A program made the translations under genes and the position numbers. DNA of 64,000 nucleotides from Rhodopirellula sp. SM50 (lineage in GTDB: Bacteria; Planctomycetota; Planctomycetia; Pirellulales; Pirellulaceae), in contig NZ_NTFY01000034.1 in the NCBI RefSeq assembly GCF_002289565.1, forward strand, positions 1 to 64,000, written 5' to 3'. A model generated the notes under the pieces. That model worked only from the letters and a program-made list of their open reading frames with translations, did not search any database and was not told the origin of the DNA. Positions 18,471 to 26,623 of this stretch are shown here, piece after piece; the stretch's first letter is position 1, and each line of letters begins with the position of its first letter.

Positions 18471-18686
18471 CATCGACAACATAGCCTGGGGTCAGGGAGC
18501 GAGCGCAGCGGAGTGACCGCCACCCCAGGGAAAGAAAGCCAAACCCGCTCTCTCCCCCTTTCGATCGGCCGGCGGCTCTGCCGCCGGCCGATCGAAAGGG
18601 GGAGGGTTTTCGTTGGATCGTGGACCTGGGGTTACGCCCGGATTCGCTGGGGCTCATCCGGTCTCACCCCAGGCTATGTTGTTGAT
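18471..18686. repeat. 216-bp element with nested palindromes
   Basis: The outer arms 18471-18491 and 18666-18686 are inverted copies (about 20 of 21), with the shared core acatagcctggggt. In the middle, 18553-18576 and 18580-18603 form a perfect 24-bp hairpin with a 3-base loop. It contains no open frame of its own. It lies between the leftward sulfatase and the rightward SDR gene. Confidence 0.9.
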
Positions 18687-18770
18687 CGCCTTTGGCGAAC
18701 CGAGCCGATTGGTTCTTGATCCACCATGGAACAAGAACGCCCAGCCACTACACCCTAAGGAGTTTGCACA

Positions 18771-19718
18771 ATGTCCAAGACAAATCCATTTGGCCCGAAA
18801 GGTTGGACCCCCGAGCGACTCGGCTCACTTGCCGGCAAGACCTATGTCATCACCGGTGCCAATAGCGGCGCGGGATTTGAGGCATCGCGAGTGTTCCTGT
18901 CCAAGGGCGCAAGCGTGGTGATGCTGAACCGCAGCGACCAGAAATCGTCTGTCGCTATCGCGGCCTTGAAGGAGGAGTTTGGCAGTAACGCTGACGTGAC
19001 TTTCATCCAAATGGACTTGGCCGAGCTCGATTCTGTGCGGAAAGCGGCGGCGGAAGTTATCGAGACAGTTCCTCAAATTGACGCATTGATCTGCAACGCG
19101 GCCATCGCGCAGGTGGCCAAACAGGAGATCACCGCCGACGGCTTCGAAAGCCAGCTTGGTGTGAACCACTTCGGCCATTTCTTGCTGTGTGGACTGCTGT
19201 TTGAGCGAGTCGAAGCGTCAGCCGGGCGGATCGTGGTTGTCGGCAGCAACGCGTACAAAATGGGGTTGAAGAAGATTCAGTTCGAGGACCTCAACTTCGA
19301 CGAGAACTACACCGCCTGGAACGCCTATGCGCAAAGCAAACTGGCGCAGATGATGTTTGCCTACGAGCTGCAGCGCCGTGTTGGTGCTGCGGGCAAGAAC
19401 GTGACGGTTCAGGTCTGCCATCCAGGCGCGTCGCGGACGAACTTGTTGCAGGACACAGCCAGCACGTTCAACAAGATGGCCTGGGCGATCCTTTCTCGTT
19501 TCATCGCACAATCCGCCGAGAAAGGCTCCTGGCCCGAAGTGATGTGCGCAGCCGAACCGGAAGTGGAGTCTGCAAAACTCTATGGCCCTACCAAAAGGGG
19601 GCAAATGGTCGGCCCCGTCGGAGAGTGTCCGCTGGACGGCTGCGCCCTCGATCGGGAGGCGGCTGCGAAACTCTGGATGCTGTCTGAGCAGAAGACGTCC
19701 CTGGATTGGTCGCCCTAA
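18771..19718 (+). CDS. SDR-family NAD(P)-dependent oxidoreductase
   Basis: This is a cytoplasmic short-chain dehydrogenase/reductase of 315 residues, slightly longer than the classical 250 and similar to retinol-dehydrogenase/protochlorophyllide-reductase-like members. The Rossmann signature TGANSGAG lies at about residues 25-32. The active-site pattern YAQSK is near residue 187, and the usual NNAG is replaced by CNAAIA. The substrate is unknown. A strong ribosome-binding stretch (aaggag) lies 9-14 bases before the ATG. The gene stands alone, between a palindromic repeat element upstream and a 23-bp-arm hairpin downstream. Confidence 0.9.
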   Translation: MSKTNPFGPKGWTPERLGSLAGKTYVITGANSGAGFEASRVFLSKGASVVMLNRSDQKSSVAIAALKEEFGSNADVTFIQMDLAELDSVRKAAAEVIETVPQIDALICNAAIAQVAKQEITADGFESQLGVNHFGHFLLCGLLFERVEASAGRIVVVGSNAYKMGLKKIQFEDLNFDENYTAWNAYAQSKLAQMMFAYELQRRVGAAGKNVTVQVCHPGASRTNLLQDTASTFNKMAWAILSRFIAQSAEKGSWPEVMCAAEPEVESAKLYGPTKRGQMVGPVGECPLDGCALDREAAAKLWMLSEQKTSLDWSP

Positions 19719-19751
19719 CCCCAATACCGCTACGTGAAGCACGGAAAATAA

Positions 19752-19808
19752 GTGGGATAGGCTTCCAGCCTGTCGATGCTGAAAAGACAGGCTGGAAGCC
19801 TATCCCAC
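19752..19808. repeat. Hairpin repeat, copy 1 (23-bp arms)
   Basis: The arms 19752-19774 and 19786-19808 are perfect 23-base inverted copies with an 11-base loop. The same arms occur at 50564-50620 with a different loop. The element sits downstream of the SDR gene. Confidence 0.95.
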
Positions 19809-20062
19809 TCTGTTGCTGTAGATCTTTGAGGGTCTTCCCGGCTTCGTTTCGAAACTGCTGGTCGGTATAACAGATTTCAACCCAATGCTTGCGGGCTGTC
19901 GTTTTTGTGAGCCGCGACGCGTAAGCGGCCGGGCACTCCGACGCTGCCCGAGGCCTTACGGCCAGCGGCTCACCATTGACTCAGCAGGTCCCGACTAAAT
20001 CGACAGCCCGCTTGCTGCGGACAGCTCGGCGCAGCGCGGCAAGGTCAATCGTGATCGGCGGT
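19809..20062. other. Intergenic tail of the AGE epimerase gene
   Basis: No gene is seen. A short inverted motif, gagccgcgacgcgtaagcggc against gccagcggctc, lies at about 19909-19971 and may form a hairpin between the convergent SDR and epimerase genes. Confidence 0.4.
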
Positions 20063-21238
20063 TTACGTCGAGGACGTTGTCAGCAACTGCCAGCAGGTGA
20101 GTTGCATGCGAGGCATGTGGAAGGGGCCTTTCCAGAGGTTTCCTTTGAGCGGGGAGCTGAGTCGGCCGTCGCGGTGCAGATAGCCGAACCACTCGCCATG
20201 CTCGGTGTCAGGAAAATGCGCGTAGCTCCAGTCATGGATCGATTGGTGCCAGTCGGCGTACTTGGAATCACCGGTCAGCTGATGAGCCAGGAGTGTTGCG
20301 ATGATGGTTTCGTTTTGAGGCCACCAGAATTTCATGTCGTGCCAGTACTCCTGGACGGGCCGACCGTTGACATCGACGAAGTACAGGATCCCTCCAAACT
20401 CTTGATCCCAACCACGCTGCCACATCCAGTCGAGCATCTGGCAGCCGGTTTGGACCAACGAGGCGTCACCTCGGAGCTTTCCTTCCTGCATGATGAACCA
20501 GGCGCCTTCGATCGCGTGGCCGGGGTTGAGCGTGCGGCCGTCGAAGTGATCGATGATTTCACCGGTCGGACTGACGGTCTCCATCACGCACTGGATGTCT
20601 TCTTTGAGGTGAAATCGACGGATGTCGTCAATGCTGCGATCGATCCATTGGTCGGCATCGGACAGGCCGATGGATTCGCGAAGCTCCTGTGCCGTCACCA
20701 GGGTGATCATCGGGAACCCGATGCCTCGGGTCGGCCTTGTCGAGGTGAATTTTGGCTGCACGCCGCGCGGATTCAGGTTGTGATCAAGAAACCGTCGGAA
20801 TGTGCGTTTCGCTTTTTCCGCGTATTGTTCGTCGCCGGTCGCTTTGAAGAGTTCTCCATAGGCGATTGATGCAAAGCTTTCCGAAAACGCGTAGCGGCGT
20901 TTGCGAATGGGTTGTCCATCTCGAGTGACGTGAAACCACATTCGACCGTCCGCGGGATCGAAGCAATGTTCATCGAGAAACCTCGCGCCGTGTTTCGCCA
21001 GTTCCAACCATTCGTCACGGGGTTGGACGTTGTTGTACAGTTCGCCCAGCAGCCAAGTGAATCGGCCCTGTTGCCAGACGCCCTTGTCCGTGTCGACCAC
21101 GGTTCCGTCGCGATCGAGCGACATCATGAACCCGCCGTATTCATGATCAACGCAGTGCTTGATCCAAAACGGCAGCGTGTCGCTGAGAAATCCGTCGCGA
21201 TACGTGGCGATCAGTTCGTTGCGCCGAGATTCATCCAT
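20063..21238 (-). CDS. AGE-family epimerase/isomerase
   Basis: This is a 391-residue protein of the N-acylglucosamine 2-epimerase family, with an (alpha/alpha)6-barrel, acting on sugars in the cytoplasm. Family features include WQQGRFTWLLGELYN near 55-70, the central NPGHAIEGAWF and FWWPQNE near 295, where catalytic histidines and the substrate pocket lie. Length matches the family (about 390-420). Members epimerise N-acylglucosamine, cellobiose or mannose, or isomerise mannose to fructose; the sequence alone does not choose. There is no signal peptide. Its isolated position near glycan-degrading genes suggests carbohydrate catabolism. Confidence 0.9.
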   Translation of the reverse strand: MDESRRNELIATYRDGFLSDTLPFWIKHCVDHEYGGFMMSLDRDGTVVDTDKGVWQQGRFTWLLGELYNNVQPRDEWLELAKHGARFLDEHCFDPADGRMWFHVTRDGQPIRKRRYAFSESFASIAYGELFKATGDEQYAEKAKRTFRRFLDHNLNPRGVQPKFTSTRPTRGIGFPMITLVTAQELRESIGLSDADQWIDRSIDDIRRFHLKEDIQCVMETVSPTGEIIDHFDGRTLNPGHAIEGAWFIMQEGKLRGDASLVQTGCQMLDWMWQRGWDQEFGGILYFVDVNGRPVQEYWHDMKFWWPQNETIIATLLAHQLTGDSKYADWHQSIHDWSYAHFPDTEHGEWFGYLHRDGRLSSPLKGNLWKGPFHMPRMQLTCWQLLTTSST

Positions 21239-21684
21239 ACAAGTTGTTCCAAAGTGAAACGGTGTCGTGGGACGGATTTTGCCATGTTTTTCCCATGTCG
21301 CGTGTGGTCATCACCACTCGCCTCGGTTCGCGGTTGTGCCGGCAATTGAACCTCACAGTTTCAGGCTCTCGAAACGGGTCGTCGCGTTCACGTCGGGGTT
21401 GAGCATTGTGATGCGTTGGTCGGTGATCAGCAAAGACGTGTTTCGCTAATCTTCGCCGACTTTGCGTGCCATTGGCACAATCTTTGCGAGCTAGGCTTCG
21501 GCCGATAACGCAAAACGGTCCGGCATCGCTGGCTGATGCGGCGCACCGAGAAAGTGAGCATGGGGCCGGTACGACGTGACTGGGTGAGAGTGACATCGTG
21601 GTCGAAAAGCAGCCAGCCGAACCGAGCTGGTGCGGCGAGCCTCGGAATTGAGTGAAAAAGTCGATCATTGAACGGTGACCGCAG
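21239..21684. other. Intergenic region upstream of the sigma/PP2C genes
   Basis: No convincing gene is seen in these 446 bases. A sigma-54-like site lies at 21472-21487. No residual sigma region 2 coding was recognised upstream of the region-4 fragment, whose frame is closed by TGA at 21676. Confidence 0.5.
21472..21487 (+). promoter_or_regulatory. Putative sigma-54 (-24/-12) promoter
   Basis: The sequence TTGGCACAATCTTTGC matches the sigma-54 consensus TGGCAC-N5-TTGC. It has the invariant GG (21474-21475) and GC (21486-21487) at 10-base spacing. Initiation would be near 21499, upstream of the region-4 sigma fragment and the PP2C gene. No enhancer-binding site was identified. Confidence 0.45.
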
Positions 21685-21924
21685 TTGGAGTCGGACAACG
21701 TCAAAGTCGTCCATCAGGCTCTCGACGCACTCTCGGAAGAACATCGCGCGATTCTGGTGCTGCGCGAGTTGGACGAGTTAGCCTACAGAGAGATCAGCGA
21801 CATCCTTGGCATTTCGGTGGGCACCGTTCGTAGTCGCCTCAATCGTGCACGGGGGCGACTTCGAGAAGTGATCGAAGCCATTCAAGCGAACGTATCCGAA
21901 CAAGGGACATCCGATGAGAACTGA
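21685..21924 (+). CDS. Region-4-only sigma factor fragment
   Basis: These 79 residues are a sigma-70 region 4 module of the ECF type. ALDALSEEHRAILVLRELDEL is followed by the helix-turn-helix YREISDILGISVGTVRSRLNRARGRL. Region 2, which binds core polymerase and the -10 element, is absent, because the frame is closed by TGA at 21676. A TTG at 21685 is the only nearby start. It overlaps the next gene (ATG 21914), so it was once, or still is, translated with the PP2C gene. It is either a decayed sigma factor or a small DNA-binding protein kept for regulation. Both readings are possible. Confidence 0.6.
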   Translation: MESDNVKVVHQALDALSEEHRAILVLRELDELAYREISDILGISVGTVRSRLNRARGRLREVIEAIQANVSEQGTSDEN

Positions 21925-22795
21925 TGGGGTTGACATTTTCGGTGCCAGTGACATCGGGAAAAAACGCGAGGAAAATCAAGATCATTTCATGGTCGCCGAT
22001 TTGCGGCGTCAGCTTACCGTTCGGCAAACGGACATTCCTGACAAGCAAAACGCGGAGCTGTTCGGCTGTCAGCAAGGAAGCCTAATGGTCGTTGCCGATG
22101 GCATGGGGGGCCATCAAGGCGGCGAACATGCAAGTCATACAGCGGTCGCAGCCTCAGCAAAGTATGTGCTGGATATGATGCAGTGGTTTCTGAAACTCGC
22201 TGCCGACGACGAGCAAGAGTTTCTCGATGAACTGTCGGATTGTTTGAAGTCGGTACAAAAGAAGATTTGGTCCGCGGGCGGACCCGGCGGGCGACACATG
22301 GGCACCACCGTGACGATGGCCTATTTGTTGTGGCCCCGGATGTTCGTCATTCACGCCGGAGACAGTCGATGCTATCTACTCCGCGACGGCCAGTTTCGAC
22401 AGCTGACAACAGACCATACCATCGCCCAACAGTTGATTGATTCCGGCGGCATGTCACCCGACGATGATGCTGTCAAAAATTGGCGACATGTGCTTTGGAA
22501 TTGCGTCGGTGGAGGCGATCAACAAGTCCGCCCGGAAGCGGTTCGATGCAGCCTACAACACGACGACATTCTGGTGTTGTGCAGCGATGGTCTGACGGGG
22601 ATGTTGAGTGACGAAACGATCCGTTTGATCATTTCCTCGACCGACAGCAGCGAACAGGCCGTTCGCCGTTTGATCGACGAGGCGAATCGTGCGGGCGGCG
22701 AGGATAATATCTCAGCCATTGTCTGCCGGATCGACCAACCCGACGATTGCGAGGGCGACCAACCGGTCGGATCGTTTGACACCACCATCGTCTAA
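21914..22795 (+). CDS. PP2C-family Ser/Thr protein phosphatase
   Basis: This is a 293-residue cytoplasmic metal-dependent protein phosphatase that removes phosphate from Ser/Thr residues. The conserved PPM motifs are in order: GASDIGKKREENQDHF (7-22), VVADGMGGHQGGEHAS (about 56-71), HAGDSRCYLLRDG, SDGLTGMLSDE and GGEDNISAIV. These supply the metal-binding aspartates. No membrane helix or extra domain is present. The start overlaps the end of the sigma region-4 fragment, which suggests a signalling unit of phosphatase plus transcription factor. A kinase partner is not present in this window. Confidence 0.93.
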   Translation: MRTDGVDIFGASDIGKKREENQDHFMVADLRRQLTVRQTDIPDKQNAELFGCQQGSLMVVADGMGGHQGGEHASHTAVAASAKYVLDMMQWFLKLAADDEQEFLDELSDCLKSVQKKIWSAGGPGGRHMGTTVTMAYLLWPRMFVIHAGDSRCYLLRDGQFRQLTTDHTIAQQLIDSGGMSPDDDAVKNWRHVLWNCVGGGDQQVRPEAVRCSLQHDDILVLCSDGLTGMLSDETIRLIISSTDSSEQAVRRLIDEANRAGGEDNISAIVCRIDQPDDCEGDQPVGSFDTTIV

Positions 22796-23016
22796 CCGTT
22801 CCGCATGGTCCACAGACGCTCATCAATGTTACCGAGATCGCGGCCGAGGTCAGCGGAGCAGTCGATGTGCGTTTCGGCGGTTTGCCCGATCTGTCCACCG
22901 ACGTCGGCAAAGTAATTGCGGTAGATCGTGCCGGCTCCGCAGACGCTTGCCCACGCCGGCCCTTGCGTGTGGTCATCTTCATCAATGCCGACGCCTCTTT
23001 CAGGCGTCACATGGGG
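22792..23016 (-). pseudogene. Remnant of a macrodomain-linked or uncharacterised gene
   Basis: Read leftward from about 23016, the frame gives PHVTPERGVGIDEDDHTQGPAW, AGTIYRNYFADVGGQIGQ, THIDCSADLGRDLGN and ERLWTMRNG, then a stop. These phrases recall, from memory, an uncharacterised protein family with TQGPAC, TIYRNYF, GQ and LW-M-NGYA segments. There is no start and the frame ends abruptly at the 3' end of the PP2C gene. It therefore looks like a fragment of a longer gene. The family identity is not certain. Confidence 0.5.
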
Positions 23017-23078
23017 GCTGGGTTTACATAGGATACTTGCCGGTGTTGCCAACGACCGGCTGTTCAGCGTTGTGACCG

Positions 23079-26000
23079 CTAGCGATAGTCGAACTGAACG
23101 GTGGCGGAGGTTTCTGTATTGCAGACAGCTCGTATCCAGCAAGCTGAAAACCCCTTGGGAAACTCATGCCGCAGAGCCTCGCCGGCAGGCACTGCAAAGC
23201 TTTGATGGTTCACCCAGCGGTTGTTTCCGTCGAGATCAATCTGAAGGGTGATGCGGACGGGTTTCGAGCTGCCGTGAGCGATCGTGACGGACTTTTGGTC
23301 GTAGCCTTTCATCAGGTAGGGATCCGATGGGATTCCTGGTTGCACCTGCGTTTGAAGCCACGGGCCGCCGTGTCCGACAGGCTTGCCGAGTTTCCAAAGG
23401 TCGTCAATTCCGCCGAACCAGAGGCCGGCGTGCTGTTTCTCGTCGCGGAAGACATGACCGTCGGCGGCCGCGTCCGGTCGGACACCGCACAGGACCAATA
23501 AACCGTTCCATGAGCAGAAGTCGGTGATCTGTTTGGAGTGACTCGACACGGGGCGGATCAGATTCCACGCGGGCGGCGCACCGTTGGTGACGAGCGGAAC
23601 TTCGTAGAACGTGCCATGGATGTTCGCGAGGTGACGTTCGGATTCGACTTCTCGCGATGCTCGCGGCCAACCCCAGGCGAAGGGCTTGTCGAAGGCGACG
23701 TCGCCTTTGGGCAATCGCAGCTGTTTGCCGCCGTGGTTCAAGATGACGGATGCTTCGTCGACCGAGAACTCCGGTTCGACGTGCAGAAGTCTCGCAAGTT
23801 TTGGATCGGGCTTGTCGGGTTCGAACCCAAAGTCCGCTTTGGTGAAATCGAAGTTGCGGCCGTCACCGGTGATGATTCGCAGGTTTCGATTTCGTTTCGC
23901 CGGGTAGACCATGCCGGCCAGGGCGTCCTCGCCGACATCGGCAAGGCCGGCGAATCGCGTCCTGTTCTCTGTAGCGTTGCCGTCGATGAATTGGCTGGCT
24001 GTCTGGTGCAGGATGGCAGTTGCGACGCAGTCGCGATCGGTGACCAATCGCAGCCACTCCGCAGCCAAGTCTTGGGGGAGTGCTTTGGCAATGGAGTCAC
24101 CGACAGCCAACTCGATCGTTTCCAAGTCGGTCCAAGAATGGTTGCCATTTTTGTCTACCTGCAGCGTCACGCGAACCGGAGTGCCGGTTGTTGACTTTGC
24201 AGACTCGCGTTGATATGGCAACTGGACCGAAGCTCGGCCGACAGGCGAAACAGAGTCTGCGGAACCGTCGTCGACTTTGATGAATGCGAGATGTGGTGTT
24301 CCGAACGCACCCTTGGAATGCTCAAACGAATTGCCCGGTATCGAGACTTTCCCGGCCGGGAAGTCACGGACATAAATAGGGTCGTGCACCGCTTTTCCCC
24401 AAGTCAATGTGAGGTCGGTTCGAGTCCAATCGGGCGACAACGTCGATTCGCCGCGCCCATCGATAGCCAGATAAACCGTTGCGGGCTTGGTGAGAACAAA
24501 TTCAAAGCCGGCTGCGGGCTTTCGCCAATCGCCACGAGCAATGCTCATGCGTGGGAGGCTGGCGAGCGACTCGGGCAACGCGGTGATCGGCAGTTGATCG
24601 GTGGTCCGCAACGCCTGTTCGGCAACTGGTTTGATTCGTCCGATCGCAAGGTGCAAGATGCGATGATCGAAACCGGCAATGAGAAACGGATCCGATGGCG
24701 TGTCGGCTTTCACCTCATCTTCGATCCACGGTCCGCCATATCCGCTGGCGGGCCCCCACGTTTTGAGATCGTCGTAGGTCCCAAACCAAAGATTGCTTTG
24801 CGGTTGTCCGGCGAGCGGATTGCCTTGGATGCTGGTTTCGTCGGTCGCCAACACCAGCTTGCCGTTCCACTGGCAGAAGTCCGGCACATACCGCAAATGG
24901 CTGCCGATCGGTCGGATGCCTGCCGAGTTTGAGCTGCAGAATGTCTTGGGGAAATCAAAGAACATCCCGTGCATGTCCATCATCCAGCGTCCATCGGTGA
25001 TCTCTCGAATGCGCGGCCATTCGGTATACCATCCGTGCTCGGCATCGTTGCAGTAGGCGGCCTTGGGCAGCAGGTAAGTGTGCCAGGTCCCGTTATCGAG
25101 GACTTTCAAGCGAACGCTGCGGCGGTCCCAGCCCATGGTCCAAATCGGATCGTTGCCGTCACTGCCGCCGGTGATTCCCTTGGGGCCGGTCACCTCGGTG
25201 TACTGTCTTCGTTCAACGATCTTCCAGTTCGTGCCGTCGAATTCTGCCAACACGCCTCGTTCTTCCGGCGTTTTCGCCTCGCCGCCCACCAAAACGTCCT
25301 TGTAGTCGCCGACATGCAGCTCTCCATTGTTGGAAATGACAAGTCGTCCCTGCGATGTGTAGCCGCCTTTACCGTGCCAACCGGGAACAGGCTTTTTGAA
25401 CAATCGCTTCACAGCGAGCGTGTGGACGTTGGCTTCCCAAATGGAGCCTTCCATATCGACGTAGTAGACCATGTTCTCCGGATCGACCAGGTGACGCGCG
25501 ATTGCGGTGACACGGATAGGCATGTCCTTCGGCTGGATCGTACGCACGTTTCCATTTTCGTCGATCAAGTGATGGGCAATCAAAAGTTGATTCGATTCGG
25601 CATGAATCATCCGTCCTGCAGGCGTCCCACCCACGCTTTCGGGATGAATCGTCATTGGCTTGGACAAGTCGGGGTCAACCGAGAACAACTTGTGTTCGCT
25701 GCCGCGAGGCATGTGGGGTGCGTAATTCACCATCCACAATTTTCCGGCCCACGGCACGACGGCCCCGATACCGCATTCGTTGTGGCCCTGTTTATCGTGA
25801 GCACCGTTTTGACTGTAGACGCCATACGTCGTCAGATGGGGATAAACGCCGCTGATGTGAATGTCTGTGCGAGCGGGCTTTGGCGGAGCGTTGGGGATTT
25901 GTGGGTTGCTGTTCTCAGTCGGTTCTTGTTCTGTAGGGCCGGCCGCGTCCAGGTCCGACTTGCCATCCGTGATCGCGGTCGAAATAAAGACGGCATTGGG

Positions 26001-26171
26001 TCGGGCTGTCGCGTGAAGACGATTGGGGACCGAGCCAGCCGATGCCACCGATTCGGACGGGTTCGCTTCGGCAACGCCCGACAACGTCGCGAAAACAAGG
26101 TAGCCGGCGAGCGAGACTGTCCACAGCACGCCGCGTGTGTGCTGGCCAAATCCAAGGGTATTTTGCGTCAT
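23079..26171 (-). CDS. Large secreted protein with an internal duplication, function unknown
   Basis: This is a 1030-residue exported protein. An N-terminal hydrophobic signal (VLWTVSLAGYLVFATLSGVAEA) is followed by a proline-rich linker to about 105. Residues 110-400 have short beta-strand-rich repeats (GKLWMVNYAP, NQLLIAHH, GSIWEANVHTL) like a beta-propeller. A block at 431-500 (DFCQWNGKLVLATDE, LWFGTYDDL, GYGGPWIEDEV, PSDPFLIAGF) recurs at 884-955 (DFCSWNGLLVL, LWFGGIDDL, GHGGPWLQTQV, PSDPYLMKGY). This shows an ancient duplication. No catalytic motif was recognised. It is divergent from a GH16 gene, so a role in polysaccharide use is plausible but unproven. Confidence 0.8.
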   Translation of the reverse strand: MTQNTLGFGQHTRGVLWTVSLAGYLVFATLSGVAEANPSESVASAGSVPNRLHATARPNAVFISTAITDGKSDLDAAGPTEQEPTENSNPQIPNAPPKPARTDIHISGVYPHLTTYGVYSQNGAHDKQGHNECGIGAVVPWAGKLWMVNYAPHMPRGSEHKLFSVDPDLSKPMTIHPESVGGTPAGRMIHAESNQLLIAHHLIDENGNVRTIQPKDMPIRVTAIARHLVDPENMVYYVDMEGSIWEANVHTLAVKRLFKKPVPGWHGKGGYTSQGRLVISNNGELHVGDYKDVLVGGEAKTPEERGVLAEFDGTNWKIVERRQYTEVTGPKGITGGSDGNDPIWTMGWDRRSVRLKVLDNGTWHTYLLPKAAYCNDAEHGWYTEWPRIREITDGRWMMDMHGMFFDFPKTFCSSNSAGIRPIGSHLRYVPDFCQWNGKLVLATDETSIQGNPLAGQPQSNLWFGTYDDLKTWGPASGYGGPWIEDEVKADTPSDPFLIAGFDHRILHLAIGRIKPVAEQALRTTDQLPITALPESLASLPRMSIARGDWRKPAAGFEFVLTKPATVYLAIDGRGESTLSPDWTRTDLTLTWGKAVHDPIYVRDFPAGKVSIPGNSFEHSKGAFGTPHLAFIKVDDGSADSVSPVGRASVQLPYQRESAKSTTGTPVRVTLQVDKNGNHSWTDLETIELAVGDSIAKALPQDLAAEWLRLVTDRDCVATAILHQTASQFIDGNATENRTRFAGLADVGEDALAGMVYPAKRNRNLRIITGDGRNFDFTKADFGFEPDKPDPKLARLLHVEPEFSVDEASVILNHGGKQLRLPKGDVAFDKPFAWGWPRASREVESERHLANIHGTFYEVPLVTNGAPPAWNLIRPVSSHSKQITDFCSWNGLLVLCGVRPDAAADGHVFRDEKQHAGLWFGGIDDLWKLGKPVGHGGPWLQTQVQPGIPSDPYLMKGYDQKSVTIAHGSSKPVRITLQIDLDGNNRWVNHQSFAVPAGEALRHEFPKGFSACWIRAVCNTETSATVQFDYR

Positions 26172-26623
26172 TTAAATTGGAACTCAAGAGAATTGTCTGT
26201 CTGGGTGGCATTACAGTGCCCGCCCGAGCGCCCTTGGACAGTCGATGCGCTATTTTTTACAAAAGAATGTGGGTGGTGTCCAAACTGTCGGCTGTCGGCA
26301 CTGTAACTAAGTCTGGATCTATCTGACAAATAGAGCAATGCCCATGGAGAGCCTTGCTTCGTCAGGGCGGATTGCATTTGCTCGGTCAGTTTTGGGGTTC
26401 CCCCGGCCAGTTCGGACATCTTTTGTGCTTTGAGTTTCGGCTCAAGCGGATTCAGCGTCGTTGGATTGCAGTTGTACCAACCCTGCAATCCGAAATAGAT
26501 GGCGCGTACCGCATGCGGAACCGATCCGTAGAACTGAATCAAATACGGTTTGTTCGTTTTCACTCAGTCGCATGAAAACGGGGTACAATGCCTCCGAAAC
26601 AATTGACCACAGCGAGGTGTCCC
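26172..26623. other. Divergent intergenic region with a doubtful small ORF
   Basis: These 452 bases separate the leftward 1030-residue gene from the GH16 gene. A leftward frame of 131 codons (26168-26563) overlaps the next start by ATGA, but its amino-acid makeup is unlike the neighbouring genes and no motif was found. It is not called. The region is AT-richer than its surroundings and should contain both promoters. Confidence 0.4.

Noticed and set aside
17929-18657. Long N-terminal extension of the first sulfatase
   Set aside because: It is translated from intergenic repeats, and a signal peptide follows ATG 17928 directly.
19752-19808. Rho-independent terminator
   Set aside because: The hairpin is strong but is not followed by a T-run, and an identical hairpin lies elsewhere, so a repeat is the better reading.
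19976-20869. 297-codon frame opposite the AGE epimerase
   Set aside because: It is a mirror of the epimerase coding strand, which has clear family motifs.
21231-21704. 157-codon leftward frame in the gap before the sigma fragment
   Set aside because: It overlaps the AGE epimerase start and the sigma fragment, has no ribosome-binding stretch and no recognisable protein features.
26168-26563. 131-codon leftward frame overlapping the start of the 1030-residue gene
   Set aside because: The overlap looks like coupling, but amino-acid usage is not protein-like, no motif was found and the base composition differs from the real genes.
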